From: an uncultured Tenacibaculum sp.
Lineage (GTDB): Bacteria; Bacteroidota; Bacteroidia; Flavobacteriales; Flavobacteriaceae
Direction: 5' to 3'
Length of the DNA stretch: 64,000 nt
Assembly: GCF_947495995.1 (NCBI RefSeq)
Contig: NZ_CANMAX010000005.1
Coordinates: forward strand, 186,001 to 250,000
Under the pieces are notes generated by a model. That model was not told where the DNA came from. It did no database searches and worked only from the letters and a program-made list of their open reading frames with translations. The stretch's first letter is position 1. Each line of letters starts with the position of its first letter. A program made the translations under genes and the position numbers. Positions 9,176 to 18,276 of this stretch are shown here, one piece after another.

Positions 9176-10231
9176 ATGAAAGTTTCGTGTTTTTCAAGCA
9201 TCATTATCGCCTTAACATTCACTTTATCATCTTGTAGTGAAACTAATTACGATTTCAAAATACAAAGTAAGAAAAAAGTAAGTTTTGGTGAACAAGTCCA
9301 AGTAGATTTAAAAGAATCGAGCAACAAAAAAGTCGATAGTATTAAAATATATTTGGATAAAAAGGAACTGGCATTAACAGATAACAAAACTACAATAAAT
9401 ACTAAAGAGTTTGGTATTGGTAAACACGACATTACTGCATTAGCTTTTGTTCCTGGAAAAGTTGAAAAAGTTCGTACTTCACTTGAAGTTTTCTCAAATG
9501 TAACACCTAAAGTGTATAAATTTGAAGTGGTAAATACTTTTCCTCATGACAAAACATCGTACACACAAGGTTTAGAGTTTCATAATGGTTTCTTATATGA
9601 AACTACAGGAAGAAAAGGTGAATCTAGATTACGTAAATTAAATGTTGAAACTGGAGAAGTTCTTCAGCAATACGATCTTAGCGACAAGTATTTCGGTGAA
9701 GGAATGACGATCTTTAACAATGAAATTTTTTGGTTGACATGGCAAGCTAGAAAAGGTTTTGTATTTGATTTGGAAACTTTTAAAATGAAAAAGGAATTTT
9801 CTTATGGTGACAGTAATCAAGGTTGGGGATTGACTCATTCTGATTCTGAATTAATTAAAACCGATGGAAGTAACAAAATTTGGTTCTTAGACCCAGCTAC
9901 ACAGAAAGAAAAAAGAAACGTTCAAGTTTATGCGCTTAAAAAACCTATTAATAAACTTAATGAAATAGAATATATTGATGGTAAAATTTACTCTAACTAC
10001 TGGAAAACTGGTAAAGAAATTAAACCTACAATTGCAATAATTGATCCTAACTCTGGAAGTGTAGAAGCACTTATAGATATGAAAAGCTTACGCCAAACTA
10101 TACTTAGAGAACAAAAACTAGAAACAGACGATGTATTAAACGGTATTGCTTACGATACTAAAAACGATCGTTTATTCGTTACTGGTAAACACTGGGGTAA
10201 ATTATTTGAAATCAAAATCATAAAAGAATAG
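9176..10231 (+). CDS. Glutaminyl-peptide cyclotransferase (glutamine cyclotransferase), lipoprotein
   Basis: Beta-propeller glutaminyl cyclase family; these enzymes convert N-terminal Gln to pyroglutamate on exported proteins. The N-terminus is a lipoprotein signal (hydrophobic IIIALTFTLSSC with lipidated Cys20). Residues 30-110 form an extra beta-sandwich-like segment. The catalytic propeller starts around 115, with FPHDKTSYTQGLEF, GRKGESRLRK, YFGEGMTIF, FWLTWQ, EGWGL-like QGWGLT, and DDVLNGIAYD, all typical of the family. Length 351 aa, as usual for Bacteroidota. It is followed after five bases by another lipoprotein gene, so the two are probably co-transcribed and act in the periplasm or at the outer membrane. 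Confidence 0.9.
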   Translation: MKVSCFSSIIIALTFTLSSCSETNYDFKIQSKKKVSFGEQVQVDLKESSNKKVDSIKIYLDKKELALTDNKTTINTKEFGIGKHDITALAFVPGKVEKVRTSLEVFSNVTPKVYKFEVVNTFPHDKTSYTQGLEFHNGFLYETTGRKGESRLRKLNVETGEVLQQYDLSDKYFGEGMTIFNNEIFWLTWQARKGFVFDLETFKMKKEFSYGDSNQGWGLTHSDSELIKTDGSNKIWFLDPATQKEKRNVQVYALKKPINKLNEIEYIDGKIYSNYWKTGKEIKPTIAIIDPNSGSVEALIDMKSLRQTILREQKLETDDVLNGIAYDTKNDRLFVTGKHWGKLFEIKIIKE

Positions 10232-10236
10232 AAATT

Positions 10237-11751
10237 ATGACCAAGCTTATACAGACTGTTTTAATTATCGCATTAATAACTATAGTTAGTTCTTGTAGAA
10301 AAGATTTCAGCACTGTTCCTAGCTTTGGTAATTTAGAATTTTCAAGAGATACTGTTTTTCTTGATACTATTTTTACAAATATTGGATCTGCAACTTACAA
10401 CTTAAGAGTTTACAACAGAGGCAACAAAGCTATTTCTATTCCTCAAATTCGTTTAGAGAATGGGACAACTTCTAATTATCGTTTAAATGTAGATGGCATT
10501 CCTGGAAAAACATTTGAAGATATAGAAATACTTGCCAACGATAGTATTTTTGTTTTTGTTGAAACTACTATAGATTTTTCTTCTATTCCTGATCCACTCT
10601 ACACAGATCGAATTCTATTTGATAACGGTATGAATCAACAAGATGTGGATTTAGTTACTCTTGTTCAAGATGCCACATTTATTTTTCCAGATAGAGATCC
10701 GATAACAATGGAAATTGATAATCTAACTTTAGATGGGCAACAAACTACATTACAAGGTCGATATTTAGAGGATAGCGAACTTACGTTCACCAAAGATCGT
10801 CCGTATGTAATTTATGGTTATGCCGCAGTTCCTGCAAACAAAACATTAACCATAGAAGCTGGTGCTAGAATCCATTTTCATGATAATTCCGGTCTAATAA
10901 TCGATAAAGAAGGAACCTTAAAAGTTAATGGAACTTTAGATGAAAAAGTTGTATTTGAAGGTGATCGTTTAGAAAACTCTTTTAGTAGAGTTTCTGGTCA
11001 ATGGGGAACAATTTGGATGCGTGCTGGAAGTAGAGAAAATGAAGTGAATCATGCGCAAATTAAAAACGGTATTATCGGAATTTTAGTAGACAGCATTGGT
11101 TCTAATAATGCTCCTACACTACGATTAACAAATACAGAAATCTATAATCAAACTAGTTTTGGAGTTTTAGGTAGACAAGCAAACATTGTTGGAGAAAATG
11201 TTGTAATTGGAAATGCTGGTCAAGTTTCTTTTGCAGGAACTGTTGGAGGAGCTTATAACTTTACACATTCTACTTTTGCAAATTATTGGAATAGAAGTTT
11301 ACGTTCTTTACCTGCTGTTTTAATTAATAACTTCTTTTCTTTTGAAGATGAAAATGGTCAAGAAATTATACAAACTAGAGATTTAACAGCCGCTAACTTC
11401 ACTAATTGTATTATTGCTGGAAATAACAATATTGAGTTTATTCTAGATCGTGCTCCTAGTGGAAGTACATTTAACTACTCCGTACAAAACACGATGATTC
11501 AGTTTGATGATTTCAATAATAATTTCCAAAATAATAACGAATTGGATTTCACTGATACTTCTCGTTATCAAAATATCATCTTGAATGGTAATCCGGATTT
11601 TAAAGATACTTCTAAAGAAGAATTTATTATTGGTGATAATAGTGATGCAATAAACAGAGCCATAGTTACTCCTGTTTCTATGGATATTCTTGGAGTGAGT
11701 AGAACTGTAAACCCTGACTTAGGAGCTTATCAACATATTACTTTTAACTAG
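10237..11751 (+). CDS. Outer-surface lipoprotein with predicted right-handed beta-helix
   Basis: A 504-aa lipoprotein (signal ALITIVSSC, Cys20). The first about 150 residues look like an immunoglobulin-like domain (FSRDTVFLDTIFTNIGS, YNLRVYNRGNKAISIP, as in periplasmic Ig-like repeats). The rest has short repeated turns rich in N, G, I and V (LTIEAGARIHFHDNSGLII, GTLKVNGTLDEKVVFEG, TNTEIYNQTSFGVLG), consistent with a parallel beta-helix as in pectate-lyase-like proteins. It ends in the LGVSRTVNPDLGAYQ segment common to such Bacteroidota lipoproteins. Five bases downstream of the cyclotransferase gene, probably one operon. No catalytic site is evident; substrate unknown. Confidence 0.7.
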   Translation: MTKLIQTVLIIALITIVSSCRKDFSTVPSFGNLEFSRDTVFLDTIFTNIGSATYNLRVYNRGNKAISIPQIRLENGTTSNYRLNVDGIPGKTFEDIEILANDSIFVFVETTIDFSSIPDPLYTDRILFDNGMNQQDVDLVTLVQDATFIFPDRDPITMEIDNLTLDGQQTTLQGRYLEDSELTFTKDRPYVIYGYAAVPANKTLTIEAGARIHFHDNSGLIIDKEGTLKVNGTLDEKVVFEGDRLENSFSRVSGQWGTIWMRAGSRENEVNHAQIKNGIIGILVDSIGSNNAPTLRLTNTEIYNQTSFGVLGRQANIVGENVVIGNAGQVSFAGTVGGAYNFTHSTFANYWNRSLRSLPAVLINNFFSFEDENGQEIIQTRDLTAANFTNCIIAGNNNIEFILDRAPSGSTFNYSVQNTMIQFDDFNNNFQNNNELDFTDTSRYQNIILNGNPDFKDTSKEEFIIGDNSDAINRAIVTPVSMDILGVSRTVNPDLGAYQHITFN

Positions 11752-11881
11752 AGTTTTTTTTAGCTTGATCTAAGGAAAAGCTACCATTCGTCGAAACTAA
11801 AACATAAAAACCAAGCATTCTTCTATCTTTATGAAAAGTTTGTTTTATTATAATTATTTATAGTAGTTAATTTGGTTTGTT

Positions 11882-11930
11882 AAAAAAGAACTATTTGTCA
11901 ATTAAGAAAACAAATAGTTCTTTTTTTATT
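11882..11930. terminator. Strong bidirectional intrinsic terminator
   Basis: A long perfect stem (AAAAAAGAACTATTTGT at 11882-11898, complement at 11910-11926) with T-runs on both sides, 130 bases after the beta-helix lipoprotein gene. Confidence 0.88.
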
Positions 11931-12003
11931 TAAGAATAAGAAGAATTTGCAACAACAATATTATAGGTTTACAGTTTCGGGGGGAATATGTAAACAATAT
12001 TAA

Positions 12004-12029
12004 GAGAAGCCTTAGGGCTTCTTTTTTTA
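12004..12029 (+). terminator. Second terminator, orphan on the plus strand
   Basis: AGAAGCC-TTAG-GGCTTCT followed by seven T on the plus strand. The upstream gene already has a terminator at 11882-11930, so this hairpin either ends a small transcript starting around 11930-11970 or is simply the tail of the minus-strand gene at 12027. A 7-bp inverted repeat (GTTTACA at 11967-11973, TGTAAAC at 11989-11995) with a C-GGGGGG loop sits between the two. Confidence 0.6.
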
Positions 12030-13028
12030 TAACATTGTTTTTACATGAGCTACAAAAGCTTCTTTATTATCAATTAACACCCCTAGTTTAGTTGTTGTTT
12101 TTTGTAAACCATAGAATTGTTTATAACTCACTGCTTCCTTAAATTCTATCAAAATATTATGAGATGTCAAACCTCCAATAAAAGCTAAATGATTTATTTC
12201 ATTTGCATCATTTCCATTAGATAACGTTATCGATTTTATATTATCAATTTCTACTTCCGCAGTACCTAAAAAACTAAATCTCAATAATAACTTTCTATTT
12301 TCTTCATCAATAAAAACTGGTCTACTTCGTAACGATTTAAAAATAGCTAGGAATTGTAATAACGTGTAAATACTTAATCCACTTATTATCCAAGCAAAAG
12401 TTAAACTCCACTTCACCACTAAAACATGTAAAACAAAAGTCTCGATAAGAATAACTAACATCACTCCTATTAGTACTCCGTTATATGTTCCTTCTTTATG
12501 ATAAGAATATTCGTTTTTTTGTTCTCTTCTTGATCTCCAATTGAAAAAAACATAATAAAACACTGTAATTTCTGTAGCTAAAAAACTAGCGATTTTAGAA
12601 GGCAGTAATTCTTTACTTGCTGTAGTGATTGCTTCAAAAAAGTCAAAAGAACCTGCACTACTATTTTTAAATTCTTTATATAATTTCCTTGCTTTTATAA
12701 CCAATACAGAAAATATTCCCAACTCCAATATTGGTACTAAATATGATTTTATTGGTAAAAGTATACCTTGATTTTCTTCTGGTATTAATAAACTTGATAA
12801 TAAAACTCCTAAAACAAAAACAGAAAGCACAGTTATTTTATGAATTTCTTTTTTTCTGATTAATAAGAAATAAACGAAAGGTATCGTAAACAAAAAATCG
12901 ATAATAATGTATGGAGCTAAAGATATTTTGTATAGAGAACTTGTGCTTAAAACGATTAATGAAACTACAAGTAATAATGGAACAAGTACAAAATTGAATC
13001 TATTGAAATATGTATTAATTTTAATCAT
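12027..13028 (-). CDS. Multi-pass membrane protein, function unknown
   Basis: A 333-aa inner membrane protein. I count about seven hydrophobic helices: FVLVPLLLVVSLIVLS, LAPYIIIDFLFTIPFVYFLL, ITVLSVFVLGVLLSSLL, YLVPILELGIFSVLVI, a weaker one near residue 155 (ITVFYYVFF), then VLIGVMLVILIETFVLHVLVV and FAWIISGLSIYTLLQFLAIF. The last about 95 residues form a soluble beta-rich domain reminiscent of a PH-like cytoplasmic module (RKLLLRFSFLGTAEVEIDNIKSITL). I do not recognise the family. It appears to be a single gene with a 150-base AT-rich region upstream. Confidence 0.65.
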   Translation of the reverse strand: MIKINTYFNRFNFVLVPLLLVVSLIVLSTSSLYKISLAPYIIIDFLFTIPFVYFLLIRKKEIHKITVLSVFVLGVLLSSLLIPEENQGILLPIKSYLVPILELGIFSVLVIKARKLYKEFKNSSAGSFDFFEAITTASKELLPSKIASFLATEITVFYYVFFNWRSRREQKNEYSYHKEGTYNGVLIGVMLVILIETFVLHVLVVKWSLTFAWIISGLSIYTLLQFLAIFKSLRSRPVFIDEENRKLLLRFSFLGTAEVEIDNIKSITLSNGNDANEINHLAFIGGLTSHNILIEFKEAVSYKQFYGLQKTTTKLGVLIDNKEAFVAHVKTML

Positions 13029-13177
13029 AATATGTGACTTTATACTTCATCTCAATTAGTATACTTATAATTTAAAATGTTACACAATTTCATTAAAAAA
13101 ATCACTTAAAAATGAACATAAAAAAAGCTCTTACAGATATATAAAAGCTTCCTTTATTTTTAGTTAAATATTTCTCT

Positions 13178-14461
13178 TTAATTTTCTTTATATACTTCTC
13201 CGTTTTTCATTACAAAAACTACATTTTCAAGAGTTTTTACATTCTTTAATGGATTTTCATCTACAGCAATAATATCAGCAAAAAAACCTTTTTTTACCTG
13301 ACCAATTTCTGTTTCCATTTTTAAAATTTTTGCATTTGTGATTGTAGCTGACTGAATTGCTTCAATTTCTGGCATTCCTGCTTCAACCATGTAACCAAAC
13401 TCCTTTGCATTTCTACCATGCTGAAAAACTCCAGCATCTGTACCAAAAGCAATACCTACTCCTCTCTTATAAGCCTTTGCAAACGTTCCTTGAATTTGTG
13501 GACCAACAGCCAATGCTTTAGGAACTACAATTGCTGGATAATATCCTTCAATTTTTGCCTTCTCCTCTACTTCTTTTCCAGCAGTAATCGTAGGAACTAA
13601 GTACGCGTTATGCTTTTTCATTAAATCCATAGTTGCTTCACTCATATATGTTCCGTGTTCAATAGTTTTTACTCCACCAATTACAGCACGTTGCATACCA
13701 ACATCCCCATGTGCATGAGCAGCTACATGCATTCCATAATCTTTAGCAGTTTCACAAATTGCTTTTACTTCTTCAATAGTAAACTGAGGATTATCTCCAC
13801 TTTTCGCGACACTTAAAACTCCTCCTGTAGCAGTGATTTTTATACAATCTGCTCCGTTTTTATAACGTTGACGAACAGCTTTTTTTGCATCTTCAACACT
13901 ATTTACAACACCTTCTTTTGGTCCAGGATTTCCGATTAAAACTCTTCTACTTCCGTTTGTTGGATCTGCATGTCCTCCGGTAGAAGCAATCATTTTTCCA
14001 GCAGTAATGACTCTTGGACCAGGAATTTTTCCTTTATCAATTGCTTTTCTGATCGATATATTCACACCTGTTCCTCCTAAATCTCTTACCGTAGTAAAAC
14101 CTTTTAAAAGTGTAATTTTTGCAAAACCTACAGAGTTAAATGCAATATCAGCTTCATCTAAAATATATCGATCTAAACGTGTTGTGGGTCCGAATTCATT
14201 TTCAATATGTACATGCATATCTATTAAACCAGGCATTACATATTTATCTTTAAGATCTACAATCTTATCGTTTTTTCCTTTAGGTGAAATATACCCGTTA
14301 ACAACATCTACAATCTTGTTCTTTTTAACAATAATGGTTTGTTTAGATTGTAATTTGCCTGATTTAGTATCTAAAAGATTACCGCAAAAAATGTGAGTAG
14401 TTTGAGCTAATACAGAAGTTTGTATAGCTACTAATACACACAATAAAAGATATTTTCTCAT
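13178..14461 (-). CDS. Exported amidohydrolase family protein (imidazolonepropionase/prolidase-like)
   Basis: Metal-dependent amidohydrolase of the group that includes secreted Xaa-Pro dipeptidases and imidazolonepropionase-like enzymes. A signal peptide runs to about residue 20 (LLLCVLVAIQTSVLAQ). Metal ligands are visible: His83 and His85 in DMHVH, a candidate carbamylated Lys in ADCIKITATGG, His in AAHAHGD and in IEHGTY, and Asp in FGTDAGVF. The composite beta-sandwich at both ends (VKKNKIVDVVNG, NVVFVMKNGEVYKEN) is complete. Length 427 aa, normal. It is probably periplasmic; the exact substrate (dipeptide or other amide) cannot be told from the sequence. Confidence 0.85.
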   Translation of the reverse strand: MRKYLLLCVLVAIQTSVLAQTTHIFCGNLLDTKSGKLQSKQTIIVKKNKIVDVVNGYISPKGKNDKIVDLKDKYVMPGLIDMHVHIENEFGPTTRLDRYILDEADIAFNSVGFAKITLLKGFTTVRDLGGTGVNISIRKAIDKGKIPGPRVITAGKMIASTGGHADPTNGSRRVLIGNPGPKEGVVNSVEDAKKAVRQRYKNGADCIKITATGGVLSVAKSGDNPQFTIEEVKAICETAKDYGMHVAAHAHGDVGMQRAVIGGVKTIEHGTYMSEATMDLMKKHNAYLVPTITAGKEVEEKAKIEGYYPAIVVPKALAVGPQIQGTFAKAYKRGVGIAFGTDAGVFQHGRNAKEFGYMVEAGMPEIEAIQSATITNAKILKMETEIGQVKKGFFADIIAVDENPLKNVKTLENVVFVMKNGEVYKEN

Positions 14462-14491
14462 TATTATTAAGTTTTTTGGGAGTTAAACTAT

Positions 14492-14499
14492 CAAAGTTA
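14492..14499 (-). promoter_or_regulatory. -7 promoter box of the amidohydrolase gene
   Basis: TAACTTTG on the minus strand matches TAnnTTTG exactly and ends 30 bases before the ATG at 14461. No clear -33 TTG. Confidence 0.5.
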
Positions 14500-14568
14500 A
14501 AGCAAAATTCTAAAAGTTGTATACTTTAAAATAATATTGCATTTTTACGTTGAATTATATAAGATTCT

Positions 14569-15540
14569 ATGGATTTCCTTAATCGTTTACAATCAGAAAA
14601 AAAGCGTTTTGCTTACTTTGGAAAAGGAAGTGAATTTGCTGTTATTTTTTTCAAAAACCTTTTATTGACTATTCTTAGCTTAGGATTATATTATCCTTGG
14701 GCCAAAGTAGAACGTTTAAAATACCATTATCAATCTACTGAACTAGACAAGTCTAGATTTGCCTTTCATGGAACAGGGAAAGAAGTATTTAGAGGTTTTA
14801 TTAAAGTATATATATTTTTCTTTATTGTTTATGTATTCTTAATTTATGCTGTATTTAGTAACAATGCAACAACTATTGGGATTGCTCTTGGTAGTTTTTA
14901 CCTACTAACTTTATTTTTAATTCCTTTTGCTATTCATGGAGCTATGCGTTACAGAACTTCTCGAAGTTCTTGGAAAGGTATTTATTTTAAATATTTAGGA
15001 GATCGCATGGAGTTGTTCTGGAAATGCTTGATCGGAATGTTATTAACCATATTTACTTTAGGAATTTATGCTCCATGGTTTATAATTGATATTCGCAAAT
15101 ACATTTTTAGTCATTTACGCTTTGGTAATTTATCTTTTGATTTTAAAGGTGAAGGAAGTACATTATTCTGGATTAATCTAAAGTTTGTCTTCTTATTCTA
15201 TTTAACGTTAGGAATTTATTCTTTCTGGTATTACAAAGAACTTTGGACTTTTTATGCTGACAATACCGAGATCACTCAAAATGGTAAAAAAGTAAACTTC
15301 TCTTTAAACATGAAAGCTGGTGATGTTTTCGAACTTGTTGTTGTAAACTTCCTTTTAATTTTATTTACTCTTGGTATAGCAACTCCTTGGGTTATTGCAA
15401 GAACTCATAAGTTCATGTTCCGTTTTCTACAAATTGAAGAAGGATTAGATACTAATAGTATTAAGCAAGTTAAATATGACAATTATGACAACGCAGCTGG
15501 AGATGACTTTTTAGATTTCTTAGATCTAGATTTAATATAA
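14569..15540 (+). CDS. YjgN family (DUF898) membrane protein
   Basis: Inner membrane protein of the YjgN/DUF898 family, function not established. The family signature repeats are clear: FKNLLLTILSLGLYYPWAKV near the start, FWKCLIGMLLTIFTLGIYAPWF in the middle, and FELVVVNFLLILFTLGIATPWV toward the end, each a helix ending in a G(L/I)xxPW turn, with a related LTLGIYSFWY segment. About six membrane helices in 323 aa, normal length. It is followed immediately by an M48 peptidase gene (ATG one base after the stop) and then an SDR gene, so the three form one operon; linkage of YjgN proteins to M48 peptidases suggests a shared envelope role. Confidence 0.9.
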   Translation: MDFLNRLQSEKKRFAYFGKGSEFAVIFFKNLLLTILSLGLYYPWAKVERLKYHYQSTELDKSRFAFHGTGKEVFRGFIKVYIFFFIVYVFLIYAVFSNNATTIGIALGSFYLLTLFLIPFAIHGAMRYRTSRSSWKGIYFKYLGDRMELFWKCLIGMLLTIFTLGIYAPWFIIDIRKYIFSHLRFGNLSFDFKGEGSTLFWINLKFVFLFYLTLGIYSFWYYKELWTFYADNTEITQNGKKVNFSLNMKAGDVFELVVVNFLLILFTLGIATPWVIARTHKFMFRFLQIEEGLDTNSIKQVKYDNYDNAAGDDFLDFLDLDLI

Positions 15541-15541
15541 A

Positions 15542-16621
15542 ATGGCTTTTAAAGCAACTTTTTACGATGGAGAATCATCTGCTTCTTATGATGTAAATAT
15601 ACATCCATATTCAAATAACTGGCGTATTAGTTTTACCGATCAGACTGATAAAGAAGTAAACTGGAAAATTGATCTTATCAAGAAATCAGATGTTTTTACG
15701 AAAGATTTAGTTGCTTTTACATACGGAGAATCATTTCCCTTTCAAAGAATTGAAAGTTCCGATTCGAGTTTTATTAATTATATAAACAGTAGAGAAGAAT
15801 TCAGTAATAGTTTAGATGTTGTTCTTCATAAATCAAAAAACACTTCTATACTTTTTTTACTATCATCGATTGTTGGTATTTCTTTACTTATGTATTTTTT
15901 TGTACTTCCATCTTTAACCGTGAGTTTTGCAAAAAATCTTGACAATAAAAACGTGATTCAATTTGGAAATTATGTCTACGAAAGCTTAGAAGAAACTTTA
16001 GACATAGATAAAGATCTATCAGAAAAACTACAAGATTTCGTTGATGTTCTTACAATCAATTCTGAATTTCCAATAACTGTTGAAGTAGCTAATGACAATC
16101 AGTTAAATGCTTTTGCTATTTCAGGAGGTAAAGTTGTGATCTATTCTGGGTTATTAGAAAAAATAGAAAATGAACATCAGCTCACCGCATTAATCGGACA
16201 TGAAGTTTCTCATATTGAAAATAGACATATCATAAAAAATTTAGCAAGAAATATTTCTGGAAATTTATTTATTTCAATTGTTTTTGGAGACATTAATAGC
16301 GCTACTAATATTTTAAGTGAAAATGCACATTTGTTTTCTCAACTATCGTTTTCAAGAAGTTTAGAAAAAGAAGCTGATCTTTATGGACTTGATGTAATGA
16401 AAGAAAATAATCTTGATTTACATGGAATGCCAGATTTGTTTGTGATATTAAAAGAAGAAACATCGTCGTATGCGCCAGAATATTTAAGTTCACATCCAAT
16501 GCTAGATGATAGAATAGAATACACGAAAGAAATAGCAGAAAAAGAAAATAGACTTTCTAATAATTCTATTTTAAAGGAAAAATGGAATATTATAAAACTT
16601 AGACTAAAAGCATCATTATAA
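15542..16621 (+). CDS. M48 family zinc metallopeptidase, membrane-anchored
   Basis: Peptidase M48 (Ste24/HtpX/BepA-like). The zinc site is HEVSH (His220, Glu221, His224) in the helix LIGHEVSHIENRHIIKN, and the third ligand is Glu277 in LEKEADLYGLD, both perfect for the family. A single membrane helix lies near residues 102-125 (ILFLLSSIVGISLLMYFFVL); the first 100 residues are a small cytoplasmic domain and the catalytic domain should be periplasmic. The flanking NAFAISGGKVVIYSGLL and SSHPMLDDRIEY motifs are also standard. Length 359 aa. Translationally coupled to the YjgN gene before it, with the SDR gene two bases after it. Confidence 0.9.
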   Translation: MAFKATFYDGESSASYDVNIHPYSNNWRISFTDQTDKEVNWKIDLIKKSDVFTKDLVAFTYGESFPFQRIESSDSSFINYINSREEFSNSLDVVLHKSKNTSILFLLSSIVGISLLMYFFVLPSLTVSFAKNLDNKNVIQFGNYVYESLEETLDIDKDLSEKLQDFVDVLTINSEFPITVEVANDNQLNAFAISGGKVVIYSGLLEKIENEHQLTALIGHEVSHIENRHIIKNLARNISGNLFISIVFGDINSATNILSENAHLFSQLSFSRSLEKEADLYGLDVMKENNLDLHGMPDLFVILKEETSSYAPEYLSSHPMLDDRIEYTKEIAEKENRLSNNSILKEKWNIIKLRLKASL

Positions 16622-16623
16622 AA

Positions 16624-17307
16624 ATGAGTAAACATATCGTAATTACAGGAACAAGTAGAGGAATCGGATTTAAATTAGCCTTACAATTTGCTGAAAGCGG
16701 ACATAAAGTATTGGCTTTATCTAGAAATACAAGTTCTTTAGAAAAAGTAAATCATCCAAATATTACAACCTTAGCTACAGATCTTTCCGACGAAAACAGC
16801 ATTTTAACTGCGGCTAGTTACGTAAAAGAAAACTGGGGTTCGGTTGATATTTTAATCAACAACGCTGGTATGCTTATTAATAAACCTTTTGAAGAATTAA
16901 ATACAGACGATTTCTTAAAAGTATATCAAGTAAATGTTTTTGGTGTTGCTTCTTTAACTAAGTATATTCTTCCTTTTATGAAAACTGGAAGTCATGTTGT
17001 TACCGTAAGTAGTATGGGCGGAATACAAGGTAGTATGAAATTTCCTGGTTTAGCTGCTTATAGCTCTGCTAAAGGTGCTGTAATAACTTTATCAGAATTA
17101 TTAGCAGAAGAATATAAAGAACAACAAATCGCTTTTAATGTATTAGCTCTTGGTGCTGTACAAACAGAAATGCTAGAAGAAGCTTTCCCGGGATATCAAG
17201 CTCCTTTAACAGCTAAAGAAATGGCTGATTATATTTATAATTTTGCATTAACTGCTAATAAATTTTATAACGGAAAAGTATTACAAGTTTCTAGTTCAAC
17301 TCCTTAA
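16624..17307 (+). CDS. Short-chain dehydrogenase/reductase
   Basis: Classical SDR oxidoreductase, cytoplasmic, NAD(P)-dependent. Motifs: TGxxxGIG as TGTSRGIG (residues 8-15), the NNAG motif at 79-82, Ser in VVTVSSMGG, and the catalytic YSSAK (Tyr146, Lys150). A basic or small residue pattern after strand 2 (LSRNTSSLEK) suggests NADP. Length 227 aa, slightly short, with a brief C-terminus. Third gene of the yjgN - M48 operon. The substrate cannot be assigned; the family is too broad. Confidence 0.88.
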   Translation: MSKHIVITGTSRGIGFKLALQFAESGHKVLALSRNTSSLEKVNHPNITTLATDLSDENSILTAASYVKENWGSVDILINNAGMLINKPFEELNTDDFLKVYQVNVFGVASLTKYILPFMKTGSHVVTVSSMGGIQGSMKFPGLAAYSSAKGAVITLSELLAEEYKEQQIAFNVLALGAVQTEMLEEAFPGYQAPLTAKEMADYIYNFALTANKFYNGKVLQVSSSTP

Positions 17308-17427
17308 AAATTAGTTTTAACATATTCTTATTACTTGATTAAAACTCCATGATATATTATTGTATGATTCATTTGTTTTCTTCGGAAAGCAAACGTACCG
17401 TACAAGAAACATTAGTATTTATTAGGA

Positions 17428-17940
17428 ATGACAAAGAAAGAAGCTGAAAAATTAGTTCAAACTTATTTGGAGGAAAATGAAAAAGATTTTTCCGTTGTAC
17501 CAGAATCTACAATTGAATCTAAATCTTGTTTTGCCGTTTTTTATCAATCAAATGAATTCTTAAAAACTAAAAAATTCGAAGATGCAGCAATTGGACAAGG
17601 ACCAACAATTGTATCCAAAAATGACGGAAAATTATTTAAAACAGGTTCAGGTCGTTTTGTTGAAGATTCAATTGAATCGTTCGAAAAATATGGAGATCCA
17701 TATTTAGAAAAAGACAATTCTCGAATTATTTTATCCTTAGTTAAAAAGGAAAAAATTGATTCATTACCTATGATATCAATATTAAAAAAAATGACAAGTA
17801 AAGGAATACTTGAATCTAAACAAATTTTAACTGATTTGATAAATGGAGGCTCTATTAATTTTGAAAATAATTTAACCGAAGATGACTTTAAAAAATTGGA
17901 TAAATATGGGTTTATAATTGACTATCCTTGGCTTGACTAA
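17428..17940 (+). CDS. Imm35-like (YrhB domain) protein
   Basis: The first about 90 residues resemble the immunity protein 35 / YrhB domain: an N-terminal helix (TKKEAEKLVQTYLEE), CFAVFYQSNEFLKTK, GQGPTIVSKNDGKLFKTGSG, then an ESFEKYGDP segment, the expected order of FxVFYQS, gxxPxxVxxxxG and the YxxxG end. Imm35 domains often neutralise contact-dependent toxins, but some are free-standing. The last 80 residues (after about 95) are extra: they are helical and ambiguous. No toxin gene is adjacent; the neighbours are a small membrane protein and an ABC ATPase. I infer an orphan immunity or stress-related protein. Confidence 0.55.
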   Translation: MTKKEAEKLVQTYLEENEKDFSVVPESTIESKSCFAVFYQSNEFLKTKKFEDAAIGQGPTIVSKNDGKLFKTGSGRFVEDSIESFEKYGDPYLEKDNSRIILSLVKKEKIDSLPMISILKKMTSKGILESKQILTDLINGGSINFENNLTEDDFKKLDKYGFIIDYPWLD

Positions 17941-17991
17941 ACAAAATCACAAATACTAATAATTAGGTATTTATAGTACGAATATATTTCA

Positions 17992-18276
17992 ATGAACCTA
18001 ACTGCTTTTTTCAAATACCACATTGATATCAACTTTTTAAATTTAGTTTTTTCAATAATTCTGATAATTTCTTCAGGAGCATTTTGGGCTACAGTTAATT
18101 TTTCTTCATTAGGGATTTTGATCGGTTTTTGGGGATATCATTTATTCAAAGAACAAGAGTATTACATGTACTATAATTTAGGATTCACCAAGAGGAAACT
18201 ACTGTTATTAGTCTGGATTACTAACATGCTAATTTCAGTTCCAATTCTTGGTTTGATTTTTCTATTTCAATCATGA
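17992..18276 (+). CDS. Small membrane protein paired with an ABC ATPase
   Basis: A 94-aa protein with about three hydrophobic helices (FLNLVFSIILIISSGAFWA, LGILIGFWGYHLF, LLLVWITNMLISVPILGLIFLF) and a basic loop between the last two (GFTKRKLL). Its stop overlaps the start of the ATPase gene (ATGA overlap at 18273-18276), so the two are translationally coupled and probably form one transporter. It is much smaller than a usual permease, and a dimer or oligomer is likely. No family recognised. Confidence 0.65.
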   Translation: MNLTAFFKYHIDINFLNLVFSIILIISSGAFWATVNFSSLGILIGFWGYHLFKEQEYYMYYNLGFTKRKLLLLVWITNMLISVPILGLIFLFQS

